From the NCBI RefSeq assembly GCF_016056375.1, contig NZ_JAEDAE010000001.1, positions 1,052,454 to 1,116,453 of the forward strand: a stretch of DNA of 64,000 bases, written 5' to 3'. Positions 43,275 to 52,723 of this stretch are shown piece after piece. The stretch comes from Hymenobacter negativus (GTDB lineage: Bacteria > Bacteroidota > Bacteroidia > Cytophagales > Hymenobacteraceae). Numbering within the stretch: position 1 is the first letter of the stretch; every line of letters begins with the position of its first letter. The notes under the pieces were generated by a model. The model had not been told where the DNA came from. It worked only from the letters and a program-made list of their open reading frames with translations, and ran no database searches. Position numbers and translations under genes: made by a program.

Positions 43275-43282
43275 CAAAGGTA
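43275..43282 (-). promoter_or_regulatory. -7 promoter element TACCTTTG of the trp operon
   Basis: Exact TAnnTTTG match on the minus strand, about 33 bp upstream of the leader peptide ATG. No clear TTG at the 19-21 nt spacing; a TTG pair lies further upstream. Confidence 0.7.
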
Positions 43283-43389
43283 AAGCAGCAATTTTGAAAT
43301 TAGTGTAATTGACAACAATTTTTTATACGAAACCAGTAACCTTCCGGTTCCTTTTTAACCAATATTCAAATCGGCACAAAGCTCCGATA

Positions 43390-44607
43390 CTACTTCCGCT
43401 TCGGACCTGAAGTGCTGGTTTTCACTGTCGGACCGAACAGAAACTGATAGGCCGCCGGAAATTCCCGCCGCCAGAACCACTCCCGGTGCTCCCCATCGGC
43501 CGGGGCCGAAAAAGCCAGGTTGGCGGCTGGCACGCCTTCGGCCCGCAGCTCATCGCGCCACTGCGTCATCAGCGGCAGCATGGTTTTCGACTCCTTGGGG
43601 CCGCACACGAAATAGAAGCGCGCCGTGCGGGCCGCCGGGTGAGTTTTGGCATAGGCCCGCAGCGAGTCATTGCACACCCAGAAGGCTGGTGAAAACGCGC
43701 CCACCTCGCCAAAAACCTTGGGGTATTTCAGCGCGGCATACACCGAAATCAGCCCGCCCAGGCTGGAGCCAGCGATGCCGGTGTGCGCTGCCTCGGGCCG
43801 GGTGCGGTAGTGGGCATCGATATAAGGCTTGAGTGTGAGGGCCAGGAAATCGACGTAGGCGCTGCCCTGGCCGCCCCGGTGGGGCTGGTCCTTGAGTTCG
43901 GGGCTGGCCCAGGGAATGTATTCGTCGGAACGGAACTGGTCGCCATTGTCCACGGCCACCACGATGCTGCCTGTGGCGTCCTGCCCGGTCTTGCGCAGGC
44001 GGTCGAGGGTTTCGTCCACGCCCCACTCGCCGCCGAAACTGGTGGCATCGTCGAACACGTTCTGGCCGTCGTGCAGGTAAAGTACGGGGTAGCGCCGGGC
44101 GGGGTTGGCCGCGTAGTCGGCGGGCAGGTATAGCCACACGCGCCGCTGCCGTCCCAGCTGCGGCATGGCGAAGGAGGCCGACAATATGCTCACCTGCGGC
44201 GTAGCGGTGTGCTTCTTGGCCGCGTCGCTCGGGGCGTTCCAGGCCAGCACTTGGTTAGTGATTTCGCGGGTTGTGGTCAGGTCGGCTTTGCGGTTGGCAA
44301 TCTGGTCGTTTTTGCCGTCCACTTCCACCGTCGGCCAGCTGCCGCGGGTAAACTTGTATTCGATGCTGCCCAGGCTGGGCGGCAGGCTGATTTGGTAGGT
44401 GCCGTCGGCCTGCTTCTGCAAGGCATGGGCGCGGCTGTGCGGGTTCCAGTTATTGAAAGAGCCCGCCACGAACAGCGTGTCTTTAGCCGGCGTGGAGGCC
44501 GGCACTTGGGTTAGCTTCAGAATGGTTTGGGCACCAGCAGTGCCCCACGCAAAGCCCAGGGCACTGACCAGCAGCCCCGTGCGTTTCAACAGCAATTGTT
44601 GGTTCAT
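43390..44607 (-). CDS. secreted esterase with N-terminal glycan-binding-like domain
   Basis: A 405-residue protein with a signal peptide (LLVSALGFAWGTAGAQ). Residues 30-115 look like a CBM20/CBM48-type starch-binding domain (DTLFVAGSFNNWNPHSRAHA, YQISLPPSLGSIEYKF). Residues 140-395 are a feruloyl-esterase/Esterase-D-like alpha/beta hydrolase: VWLYLPADYAANPARRYPVL, YLHDGQNVFDDA, nucleophile in GIAGSSLGGLIS and the base in ADGEHREWFW. It may deacylate carbohydrate-linked esters outside the cell. Starts 3 bp after the gene at 44611 ends. Confidence 0.88.
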   Translation of the reverse strand: MNQQLLLKRTGLLVSALGFAWGTAGAQTILKLTQVPASTPAKDTLFVAGSFNNWNPHSRAHALQKQADGTYQISLPPSLGSIEYKFTRGSWPTVEVDGKNDQIANRKADLTTTREITNQVLAWNAPSDAAKKHTATPQVSILSASFAMPQLGRQRRVWLYLPADYAANPARRYPVLYLHDGQNVFDDATSFGGEWGVDETLDRLRKTGQDATGSIVVAVDNGDQFRSDEYIPWASPELKDQPHRGGQGSAYVDFLALTLKPYIDAHYRTRPEAAHTGIAGSSLGGLISVYAALKYPKVFGEVGAFSPAFWVCNDSLRAYAKTHPAARTARFYFVCGPKESKTMLPLMTQWRDELRAEGVPAANLAFSAPADGEHREWFWRREFPAAYQFLFGPTVKTSTSGPKRK

Positions 44608-44610
44608 TGG

Positions 44611-45312
44611 TTATCGAATGGTTTCACCGCTGCCGGCACCGCGCTCGGCGGCTTCGGTTTTGCGCAGGGTGTACACGGCCCGCACCGAGTCGATACCCGG
44701 CAGGCCGTTGGCCTGAAAATCCAGCAGGGCGCCCTTTTTCTGGGGGCCTTTCACGAAGTGCCGATACTCCTCAGCCGATTCGCGCACCACGTACAGCACC
44801 CCCGGCGACGGCACTTTCAGGCGCGAGAAAAAGCTGCGGCCGTCGCCGGCCGGCCGGCGCGTGGTTTCGGCCACGGCGCTGGTGCCCAGCAGCCGGTACT
44901 TAGCTACGTCGGCCCCGGGCGGGGTCAGGTTGCCTAGGCCATCCACAAATATTTCGCGGCGGGCCATAAGGTGCTCCAGGTCCAGGGTTTTGAGCAGGGC
45001 CAGGTTTTCCTCCGACATGATGAGCTGCTGCACCGTTTTGCCGGGGGCGGGCTCCTCGTAATACACCAGCACCGGCTTTTTCAGCTTCAGCTTGCTCACC
45101 ACCAAGGGCGGTGGCGCATCCTCGTTGTCGGTGGCGCGCTGCGTAGTGATGGGCGTGTACACCGGCGGCGGTTTCACCACCCCACGGGCACCGGGCGCGG
45201 GCTTGCCCGCACTTTTAGGGGCTGGCTTGCGCGAACCAGGACGGGACTGGGCTATGGCCTCGGTCACCGTACCGGCCAATAGCAACGCGAGTAATGGTAG
45301 GTGCTTTTTCAT
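44611..45312 (-). CDS. hypothetical exported protein
   Basis: A 233-residue protein with a signal peptide (MKKHLPLLALLLAGTVTEAI). A basic Pro/Lys-rich stretch (residues 25-55) leads to a soluble domain with KPVLVYYEEPAPGKTVQQL and VDGLGNLTPPGADVAKYRLL. No family recognised. ATG 45312 opens the signal peptide. It has a strong promoter at 45328-45358 and the esterase gene follows by 3 bp, so the two form an operon. Confidence 0.75.
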   Translation of the reverse strand: MKKHLPLLALLLAGTVTEAIAQSRPGSRKPAPKSAGKPAPGARGVVKPPPVYTPITTQRATDNEDAPPPLVVSKLKLKKPVLVYYEEPAPGKTVQQLIMSEENLALLKTLDLEHLMARREIFVDGLGNLTPPGADVAKYRLLGTSAVAETTRRPAGDGRSFFSRLKVPSPGVLYVVRESAEEYRHFVKGPQKKGALLDFQANGLPGIDSVRAVYTLRKTEAAERGAGSGETIR

Positions 45313-45327
45313 TTTCTGAGGAAAAGC

Positions 45328-45358
45328 CAAAAGTAACGAGGAGAATATGGCCCGACAA
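45328..45358 (-). promoter_or_regulatory. Bacteroidota promoter of the esterase operon
   Basis: Minus-strand TTG (45356-45358), a 20-nt spacer and TACTTTTG (45328-45335), 15 bp before the ATG. Confidence 0.7.
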
Positions 45359-45955
45359 GGCAATTACTGCGCCAGTTGAGGGAAAACAGTGCCATTATAG
45401 GACGGGCCGGGCCGGATTATACCCCTGGCAAAGGTGGTTGATGCGGAATTGCCAAACGCCCTCATCACTCTGCCAGCTATTCAGCAATTGATTTGCAGGT
45501 GCCCGGCGGCTTTGGGCAAAGGAAAGCACTGGTGGATTGGTAAACCGCCCGAATGAGTAGCTACACACCCTGGATGAGTAGATACACACCCAAAAAAAAT
45601 ATGCCTTTCAAACTTATTTTATCCAGAAAAACATCGAAAAAAGCCTAATTTTAATTCATTATGCGCATCACCCACGAATCGTTTGCATTGCACACCCCCC
45701 TATACCCAATGCAAATGCCATAGCTAAGTGCTTAATATACAGTACTTGAATCTTTAAATTAACATCATTTCAAGACGATATATTGACTAAATATGCGCAA
45801 AAAACAGCTGAATTTGAGCAAACGTTTTTTCGCATTTGCGTAGTACCAGATTTTTTAAAAAAACGCCTTTAAACCTTCTGTAACGCAATATTTTGGTAAC
45901 TTGCAGCCCCAATCTTTTAAAATTTCCCACCATCAACACATTTAAGAAGTTTCCC
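45359..45955 (+). promoter_or_regulatory. AT-rich control region upstream of susC
   Basis: About 600 bp with no gene. It contains tandem copies of ATGAGTAG(C/A)TACACACCC (about 45553-45571 and 45574-45592), the dyad TTTGCATTG 45682-45690 / CAATGCAAA 45707-45715, an imperfect AAGTGCTT/CAGTACTT dyad, and ATGCGCAAAAAAC against GTTTTTTCGCAT (about 45793-45834). A promoter-like TAACTTGC lies at 45897-45904. These are candidate operators for the sugar-uptake locus. No regulator gene is adjacent. Confidence 0.5.
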
Positions 45956-48900
45956 ATGAGACACCCTTATTTAGCGAAGCTCCTGTTTCTGCTATTGTTA
46001 GCGGGCTTTGGCTTCCTCCCTTCGGCGGCCTTTGCTCAGTCGACCGGTTCGGTTAGCGGCCGCGTGACCGATAGCAAAAACGAAGGCATCCCCGGCGCCA
46101 CGGTCCTCATCGAAGGCACTTCGTTGGGCAGCTCTTCAAGCGTAGATGGCACCTACAGCATTCAGAACGTGCCCGCAGGTCCGCACACGGTGGTAATTTC
46201 CTTTGTGGGCTACAACGCCGTGCGTCGTCCCGTGACGGTGGTAGCCGGCCAAAACGCCGAAGTATCGACTGGCCTCACCGAGAACACCACCCAACTGGCC
46301 GAGGCTGTGGTAGTGGGCTACGGCTCGCAGCGGCGGCAGGACCTGACGGGTGCCGTAGAGCAAATCTCGGAGAAGCAGTTTGTGAAGGGCCAGGTAACCA
46401 ACCCCGAGCAGCTGGTGCAAGGCAAGGTAGCCGGGGTACAGATTACCACCGGTGGTGGTGCTCCCGGTTCGAACTCGCAGATTCTGATTCGCGGCGGCTC
46501 GTCGCTATCGGCTTCGAACTCGCCACTTATCATCATCGACGGCGTGCCGGTGGATAATACCAGCCTGGCCGGGGTTTCCAACCCCCTCAGCCTGATTAAC
46601 CCCAACGACATCGAGAGCATCACCGTGCTCAAGGACGCTTCGTCGACCGCCATCTACGGGGTGCGCGCTTCGAACGGCGTGATTCTGGTGACCACCAAGA
46701 AAGGCCTGCAGGGCGATGCGATGCACGTCAACGTTTCGTCGCAGAACTCGGTGGCCAGCGCTTACAAGTACGTGCCGGTGCTGAGCGCCGACGACTACCG
46801 CGCCGTGGTGAACCAGTACGGTTCGGCTTCGCAAAAGGCTACGCTGGGCAAAGCCAGCACCGATTGGCAGAAGGAGATTTTCCGTCCGGCTTTCAGCAGC
46901 GACAACAACGTGAGCGTGAGCGGTTCGGCCGGCGCAATTCCCTACCGGGTATCGGGCGGCTACCTCAGCCAGCAGGGCATTCTGAAGCGCAACGACCTGA
47001 AGCGTTTCAGCGGCGCCCTGAACCTGTCGCCGGTATTGCTCGACGGCAAGCTGCGCGTGAACCTGAACGTGAAAGGCACTTGGATTGACAACAACTTCTC
47101 GGACCAGAGCGCCGTGGGCAATGCCGTGAGCTTCGACCCCACGCAGCCGATTACGGTGGACGCCACCGGTGCGCCTACCGCGATTTACAACGGCGCGGCC
47201 GGCAACCCCTTCGGCCTGACCAATGCCCAAATTAGCCGTTACGGCGGGTACACCGAGTTCAGCCAGCTCAACGACGACAAGACCATTTCGCTGAACACCC
47301 TCTCGCCCCGCAACCCCATCGGCCTCATCAACCAGAGCCGCAACCGCAGCACCGTGAAGCGGAGCATCGGCAACCTGCAGCTCGATTACAAACTGCCCTT
47401 CATCGACGGCTTGAGCGCCAACCTGAACATGGGCTACGACATTCAGCGCGGCCGCGGCACCACCTTCGTGCCGGCCGAAGCGGCTTCGAACTTCAACCGC
47501 CAGGGCGTCAACAACATCTACGCCCAGGATTTGAACAACACCATTCTGGAAGCTTACGGCAAGTATGAGCACACCGTGGGCCCGGGCCGCCTGGAGCTGC
47601 TGGCCGGCTATTCGTACCAGCGCTTTGAAAACCGCAACTACGTGTTTGCCGACTACCGCGCCAACGGCACGGAGCTGAACCCGGTTTCGCTGAGCTACTC
47701 GAACCAGGACACTTACCTGAACACCAACGTGCTGGTGAGCTACTACACCCGCCTGAACTACAACATTCAGGACAAGTACCTCTTCACCGGCACCTTCCGC
47801 GCCGATGGTACGTCGCGCTTCAGCCCCAACCACTTCGGCTACTTCCCGTCGGGCGCGTTTGCCTGGCGCATCAAGGGCGAGGAATTCCTGAAGAACTCCA
47901 CCGCCATTTCGGACCTGAAGCTGCGCGTGGGCTACGGCAAAACCGGCCAGCAGGACCTGGGCGGCAACTACTACCCTTTCCTGGCCAACCTGACGCTGAG
48001 CAACCTGTCGGCCTCGTACCAGCTGGGCTACAACGCCGATGGCACCCCCCGCTACATCCGCACCCTGCGGGCTGACCAGTACAACGCCAACATCACCTGG
48101 GAAACCACGACTACCTACAACGTGGGTCTGGACTACGGTTTCTTCGGCGGCCGCTTCTACGGCTCGGTTGATTTGTATAACCGCAAAACCGAGGACCTGC
48201 TCAACTTCGTAAATATTTCGGCCGGTTCGGGCCTGTCGAACGGCGGTACCTACAACGTGGGTTCGCTGACCAACAAAGGCGTTGAAGTAATTGCGAACGT
48301 GGACGCCGTGAAAGGGGACCGGTTCAACCTCACGGTAAACGCCAACGCTACGTTCAACCAGAACCGCCTCACCAAACTCACCGGTGCTGACGCTCCCGGC
48401 GACCTGGGCCAGCCCACGGGCGGCATTTCCGGCGGTGTCGGCAACAACATTCAAATTAACACGGTGGGCTACGCCAGCAACACCTTCTACGTGAACCAGC
48501 AAGTGTACGGCACCGATGGCAAGCCGCTGCAGGGCATCTACGTGGACCGCTCCGGCGATGGCACCATCGACAGCAAAGACCGGTACCGCTACAAGTCGTC
48601 GCGCCCCACGGTTATCCTCGGCGGCGGTGCCAACATGACCTACCAGAAGCTGAGCCTGGCCTTCACGCTGCGTGCCAACCTGGGCAACTACGTGTACAAC
48701 AACGTGCGCTCGAACTCTTTCTACGACATCAGCACCAACGGCTTCGTGCCGAACCGCAACCGTGAATTCCTGGATTCGCGCTTCAACGCCGCCCAATACT
48801 TCTCCGATTACTTCGTGGAGAATGGCTCGTTCCTGCGCATGGAGAACCTGACTTTGGGCTACAACTTCGGCGAGATTATCCGCAAGGGCTCGAACGTGAG

Positions 48901-49036
48901 CGTGTCGCTGGCCGCCCAGAACCTGTTCCTCATCACCAACTACAAAGGCCTCGACCCCGAAGTAATTGGCGGCATCGACAACACGATTTATCCGCGTCCG
49001 CGCACTTTCACGGTGGGCATCAATGTTGGTATCTAA
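45956..49036 (+). CDS. susC: SusC/RagA-type TonB-dependent outer-membrane transporter
   Basis: A 1026-residue protein: signal peptide to about residue 30, a carboxypeptidase-D-like domain (SVSGRVTDSKNEGIPGATVL, IQNVPAGPHTVVISFVGY), the plug (QLAEAVVVGYGSQRRQDLTG, SLINPNDIESITVLKDASST, AIYGVRASNGVILVTTKKG) and a 22-strand type barrel ending IYPRPRTFTVGINVGI. It imports oligosaccharides with SusD and TonB. ATG 45956 precedes a normal signal peptide. susD follows by 25 bp. Confidence 0.96.
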   Translation: MRHPYLAKLLFLLLLAGFGFLPSAAFAQSTGSVSGRVTDSKNEGIPGATVLIEGTSLGSSSSVDGTYSIQNVPAGPHTVVISFVGYNAVRRPVTVVAGQNAEVSTGLTENTTQLAEAVVVGYGSQRRQDLTGAVEQISEKQFVKGQVTNPEQLVQGKVAGVQITTGGGAPGSNSQILIRGGSSLSASNSPLIIIDGVPVDNTSLAGVSNPLSLINPNDIESITVLKDASSTAIYGVRASNGVILVTTKKGLQGDAMHVNVSSQNSVASAYKYVPVLSADDYRAVVNQYGSASQKATLGKASTDWQKEIFRPAFSSDNNVSVSGSAGAIPYRVSGGYLSQQGILKRNDLKRFSGALNLSPVLLDGKLRVNLNVKGTWIDNNFSDQSAVGNAVSFDPTQPITVDATGAPTAIYNGAAGNPFGLTNAQISRYGGYTEFSQLNDDKTISLNTLSPRNPIGLINQSRNRSTVKRSIGNLQLDYKLPFIDGLSANLNMGYDIQRGRGTTFVPAEAASNFNRQGVNNIYAQDLNNTILEAYGKYEHTVGPGRLELLAGYSYQRFENRNYVFADYRANGTELNPVSLSYSNQDTYLNTNVLVSYYTRLNYNIQDKYLFTGTFRADGTSRFSPNHFGYFPSGAFAWRIKGEEFLKNSTAISDLKLRVGYGKTGQQDLGGNYYPFLANLTLSNLSASYQLGYNADGTPRYIRTLRADQYNANITWETTTTYNVGLDYGFFGGRFYGSVDLYNRKTEDLLNFVNISAGSGLSNGGTYNVGSLTNKGVEVIANVDAVKGDRFNLTVNANATFNQNRLTKLTGADAPGDLGQPTGGISGGVGNNIQINTVGYASNTFYVNQQVYGTDGKPLQGIYVDRSGDGTIDSKDRYRYKSSRPTVILGGGANMTYQKLSLAFTLRANLGNYVYNNVRSNSFYDISTNGFVPNRNREFLDSRFNAAQYFSDYFVENGSFLRMENLTLGYNFGEIIRKGSNVSVSLAAQNLFLITNYKGLDPEVIGGIDNTIYPRPRTFTVGINVGI

Positions 49037-49061
49037 ATCACGGCTTCATTCCTCCCTTACC

Positions 49062-50678
49062 ATGAACCAAAAATTCACCCGTACCCTTGGAATGCTGGCC
49101 CTTGGTGCCATGCTGCTCCCGGTTGCATCCTGTAATAAAGACCTCGACCAGATTCCGAGCTACTCGGCCAACGCCGAGGTAGTGTATAAAACGGCGGCCA
49201 GCGCCGAACAGGTTCTGGCCCGTCTCTACGCCACCTTCGCGGTGAGCGGCCAGACCGGCCCCGCCGGCAGCCCCGACATTTCGGGCATCGACGAAGGCTT
49301 CTCAAACTACCTGCGCCAGTACTGGCAGCTCCAGGAGATTACCACCGACGAAGCCATTCTGGGCTGGAACGATGGTAACCTCATCTACGTGAACACTCTG
49401 CAGTGGAACGCCGACAACGAGTTTGTGCGCGCCACCTACGACCGGATTTTTTACGAAATCGGCCTCTGCAACGAGTTCATTCGCCAGACCACCGATGCCC
49501 GCCTGAGCGAGCGCGGCGTGACGGATTCGGATGCCAAGCTCATCCGTCAGTACCGCGCCGAAGCCCGCTTGCTGCGCGCCCTGAGCTACTGGCACGCCAT
49601 CGACCTGTTTGGCGGTGGCCCCTTCACCGACGAGAACTCGGCCCTGGGCGTGAACCCGCCCTACTACACCCGCCAGCAGCTCTTTACCTACGTGGAGAAT
49701 GAGCTGAAAAACCTGGACAAAGGCAAAGTGCTGCTGAACCCCCGCCAGGTGTACGGCCGCGCCGACCGCGCCATGCGCTGGACGCTGCAATCCAAGCTGT
49801 ACCTGAACGCCAAGGTGTACACCAACACCGACCGCTCGGCCGATGCCGTGGTGTATGCCGACAGCGTCATCAACGCCGGCTATACCCTCACGCCGACCTA
49901 CGCCAACCTGTTCCTGGCCGACAACAACACGACCGGGGCCAACGAAATTATCTTCCCGATTACGTTTGACGGGTTGCGCACCAAGACCTACGGGGGCATG
50001 ACCTACCTCGTGCACGCGGCCGTGGGCCGGGCCGTATCGGCCAGCAGCGCGGGCATCAACGGGGGCTGGGCCGGCCTGCGCGCCAAGCCGCAGCTGACCA
50101 GCATCATCAACAACACGAGCGCTACCGACTCGCGCAAGGACATGGTGTTTACCCGCGGCCAGAACCCGAACGTGGACACGATTGGCGTATTCAGCAGCGG
50201 CCCGCTCATCACCAAGTACCGCAACGTGACGTCGGGTGGCAAGCCTGGCTCCGATACGGTTGGTGACTTCCCGGACACTGACTTCCCCATGTTCCGCCTG
50301 GCCGACGTGCTCCTGATTAAGGCCGAAGGCTTGCTGCGCAAAGCCAGCCCCGACAAAACCACCGCCCTGGCCTTGATTAACCAAGTGCGGGCCCGTGCTA
50401 CCGGCAACCTGAGCAGCCACACCAACGACCTACCCGCCCTGACCGGCGACGGCCTGGACGATGTGTTCAACGAGCGAACCCGCGAGTTGTTCTGGGAAGG
50501 CCAGCGCCGCACCGACCTTATCCGCTTTGGCAAGTTTACCAGCAACTACAACTGGCCCTTCAAAGGCGGTGTGAAAGCCGGTGCCGATGTGCCCGCTACC
50601 CGCGCGCTGTTCCCGCTGCCCACCACCGACCTGGTGGCGAACCCCAACCTGGCTGGCCACCAAAACCCGGGCTACTAA
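49062..50678 (+). CDS. susD: SusD/RagB-type outer-membrane glycan-binding lipoprotein
   Basis: A 538-residue lipoprotein; LLPVASCNKDLDQIP holds the lipobox (Cys23). Helical TPR-like segments (RQYRAEARLLRALSYWHAID, YVNTLQWNADNEFVRATYDR) and the C-terminal ERTRELFWEGQRRTDLIRFG are hallmarks of SusD. It binds starch-like oligosaccharides at the surface and caps SusC. Confidence 0.96.
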   Translation: MNQKFTRTLGMLALGAMLLPVASCNKDLDQIPSYSANAEVVYKTAASAEQVLARLYATFAVSGQTGPAGSPDISGIDEGFSNYLRQYWQLQEITTDEAILGWNDGNLIYVNTLQWNADNEFVRATYDRIFYEIGLCNEFIRQTTDARLSERGVTDSDAKLIRQYRAEARLLRALSYWHAIDLFGGGPFTDENSALGVNPPYYTRQQLFTYVENELKNLDKGKVLLNPRQVYGRADRAMRWTLQSKLYLNAKVYTNTDRSADAVVYADSVINAGYTLTPTYANLFLADNNTTGANEIIFPITFDGLRTKTYGGMTYLVHAAVGRAVSASSAGINGGWAGLRAKPQLTSIINNTSATDSRKDMVFTRGQNPNVDTIGVFSSGPLITKYRNVTSGGKPGSDTVGDFPDTDFPMFRLADVLLIKAEGLLRKASPDKTTALALINQVRARATGNLSSHTNDLPALTGDGLDDVFNERTRELFWEGQRRTDLIRFGKFTSNYNWPFKGGVKAGADVPATRALFPLPTTDLVANPNLAGHQNPGY

Positions 50679-50744
50679 ACTTTTTTCGGCCGGCCCGATG
50701 TTCTCGGGCCGGCCCCAATGGTTTTAATTTTCTCTTTGTTATTT

Positions 50745-51539
50745 ATGAAAAACTGGTTTCTCAATTTTGCTACCGGTGCAGCAGTTCTGCTGGCGGTTGG
50801 TTCCTGTAAAAAGGACGAAAGCCAAGCCGTGCTGGGCGCTAATGCAGCACCGCAACTGACGGCATCGGCCACGACGGCTACCATCAACCGCAACGATACC
50901 AGCCCGGCGGTAACGTATAGCTGGAAGGCAGCCGACTTTAACTATCCGGCCGCCGTGACCTACACCCTGCAGTTTGCCAAGGCAGGTACCAACTTTGCCA
51001 ATACGGCCGACTACAACGTGGGCAATGCCCTGTCCAAGTCCTTCAACCAGACGGAGCTCAACGACGTGTACAACTCGCTCGATTGCACGCTCACGTCGGT
51101 GCCCACGGCGCTGGATGTGCGGGTTAAATCGAGCGTTGGCGATGCGGCTGCGGCCCAAATGTCCGGAGTCAAGAGCATCACTGCTACGCCCTACCTGGCC
51201 GTGACGCTGCCCACCGAAACCTGGGGCCTCGTTGGCCCGGCCGCTGATGGCTGGCCCGGCGCCACTGCCACCGACCGGATGTTGACTTACGATTGCAAAG
51301 TGCGGGCTTTTACCATCACCACGAATTTGCAGCCCGGCCCTTTCCTGTTCCGCATGGATAAGGCATGGGCCACCAAATTGGGCGGCCCCGCCGGCGACTT
51401 CACGAAAGGGGTAGCTCTCAGCACGTCGGGCGCCGACCTTAACTGGGTTAAAGCGGCTGGCACCTACACCATCAAACTGGAAGTGAATCACAATGCTTCC
51501 GGCGGTGTAGTGGACGGCAAGGTGACCATCACCCCCTGA
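50745..51539 (+). CDS. SusE-like outer-membrane lipoprotein
   Basis: A 264-residue lipoprotein (LLAVGSCKKDES). The N-terminal SusE-type Ig-like domain reads PAVTYSWKAADFNYPAAVTY, LQFAKAGTNF, and KSFNQTELNDVY. The rest has a carbohydrate-binding look: WGLVGPAADGWPG, and WATKLGG, NWVKAAGTYTIKLEVNH, as in SusE/SusF surface starch-binding proteins. It is probably in the susCD transcript. ATG 50745 opens the lipoprotein signal. Confidence 0.88.
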   Translation: MKNWFLNFATGAAVLLAVGSCKKDESQAVLGANAAPQLTASATTATINRNDTSPAVTYSWKAADFNYPAAVTYTLQFAKAGTNFANTADYNVGNALSKSFNQTELNDVYNSLDCTLTSVPTALDVRVKSSVGDAAAAQMSGVKSITATPYLAVTLPTETWGLVGPAADGWPGATATDRMLTYDCKVRAFTITTNLQPGPFLFRMDKAWATKLGGPAGDFTKGVALSTSGADLNWVKAAGTYTIKLEVNHNASGGVVDGKVTITP

Positions 51540-51570
51540 TTTTTTCCGTCAGTACTTCCTGACGTACGTA

Positions 51571-51608
51571 AGCAGCCACTGGCCCTCGGCCGGTGGCTGC
51601 TTTGTTTT
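51571..51608 (+). terminator. intrinsic terminator of the sus operon
   Basis: Stem AGCAGCCACTGGCC/GGCCGGTGGCTGCT (51571-51601) with a short T-rich tail. Confidence 0.8.
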
Positions 51609-51850
51609 TCGGGGTGTATAAGAATTCCCGCACTATCAAAAAATCGCGTTTCCGGGTCCTTGGAAGTCGTTGCCGAGCTGCCCCCCGAAGGTGAACAATG
51701 CCCGGCGCAGAGCAGATTTTGTTCATTCCGGGCCTGAATCACCTTTTTTTTCACCAAAACACTTTTGCAATCGTTTGTCCGTCTGGCAACCAACCCCACT
51801 TTCCAACCTGAATTATTACTTTCGTTGCCCCCTTCATCATTCCCTCTCCT
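51609..51850 (+). promoter_or_regulatory. spacer with second hairpin and promoter before the kinase gene
   Basis: A hairpin at about 51689-51748 pairs AAGGTGA with TCACCTT and ATGCCCGG with CCGGGC, followed by eight T; an alternative inner stem is GAACAA/TTGTTC. A -7-like TACTTTCG lies at 51817-51824, 27 bp before the kinase ATG. No gene seen. Confidence 0.5.
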
Positions 51851-52705
51851 ATGATACTAATTGCCGACGGCGGCTCAACAAAGTGCAGCTGGTGCCAGCT
51901 CGACGACGCGCACAACCGCGTGTACTTTAACACGGAGGGCTACAACCCCGATTTTATGGACACGGCAGCCATTGTGGCCTCGCTCAACCAGAACCTGCCC
52001 AGCACGCTGCCCCGCGAAGAAGTGACCGATGTGCATTTCTACGGCGCGGGCGTGTCGTCGGCGCAGAAGGCGGAGGTGATTGCGGCGGCCCTGCGCCAGG
52101 TATTTCCCAAAACAAAGGCGCACGTGACCGAAGACCTGCTGGCGGCGGCCCGGGCGCTGCTGGGCCACAAGCCCGGCTTCGCGGCCATTCTGGGCACGGG
52201 CACCAACTCCTGCCTCTACGATGGCGAAAAAATCATTTACAACGTGGATTCGCTGGGCTACTTTCTGGGCGATGAAGGGTCGGGCTCGTACTTCGGTAAG
52301 CGGCTGCTGCGCGACTACCTGCGCGGCCTGCTGCCCGATGGCCTGCAGGATATTTTCAAGGAAACGTACTCGCTGGGCACCCGCAACGATATTCTGGACC
52401 GCCTCTACAACCAGCCGCTGCCCAACCGCTACCTGGCCAATTTCGCCAAGTTTGCCTACGACCACAACAACGTGAGCTACTGCCGCGAAATCGTGCTCGA
52501 AGGCTTCGAAACCTTCTTCCAGAACCTGGTGCTGCATTACCCGCGCTTTCAGGAATACACCTTTAACTGCGTGGGCTCGGTGGGCTATAATTTCCGCGAC
52601 GTGCTGACGCAGGTAGCCAAAACCCACGGTATGGAAGTGGGCAAGATTATCCGCTCCCCTATCGACGATTTGGTGGCGTACCACGACGAATTGCCGGTGC
52701 GCTAG
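51851..52705 (+). CDS. BadF/BadG-type ATPase, GlcNAc-kinase-like
   Basis: A 284-residue ASKHA-fold protein. ILIADGGSTKCSWCQLDD is the phosphate-1 loop; VTEDLLAAARALLGHKPGFA, AILGTGTNSCLYDG and GYFLGDEGSGSYFGKRLLRD are signatures of the BadF/BadG/BcrA group that includes N-acetylglucosamine kinases. Phosphorylation of an imported sugar is likely, fitting the sus locus; it is convergent with the amylase gene. Confidence 0.9.
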   Translation: MILIADGGSTKCSWCQLDDAHNRVYFNTEGYNPDFMDTAAIVASLNQNLPSTLPREEVTDVHFYGAGVSSAQKAEVIAAALRQVFPKTKAHVTEDLLAAARALLGHKPGFAAILGTGTNSCLYDGEKIIYNVDSLGYFLGDEGSGSYFGKRLLRDYLRGLLPDGLQDIFKETYSLGTRNDILDRLYNQPLPNRYLANFAKFAYDHNNVSYCREIVLEGFETFFQNLVLHYPRFQEYTFNCVGSVGYNFRDVLTQVAKTHGMEVGKIIRSPIDDLVAYHDELPVR

Positions 52706-52723
52706 AGGCATGAATGTTTAATT

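Noticed and set aside
46505..48796. 763-codon open frame on the minus strand
   Set aside because: Lies antisense to susC; the translation has no domain and is a by-product of GC-rich codon usage.
49302..50420. 372-codon open frame on the minus strand
   Set aside because: Antisense to susD, which has strong family motifs; the frame is low-complexity.
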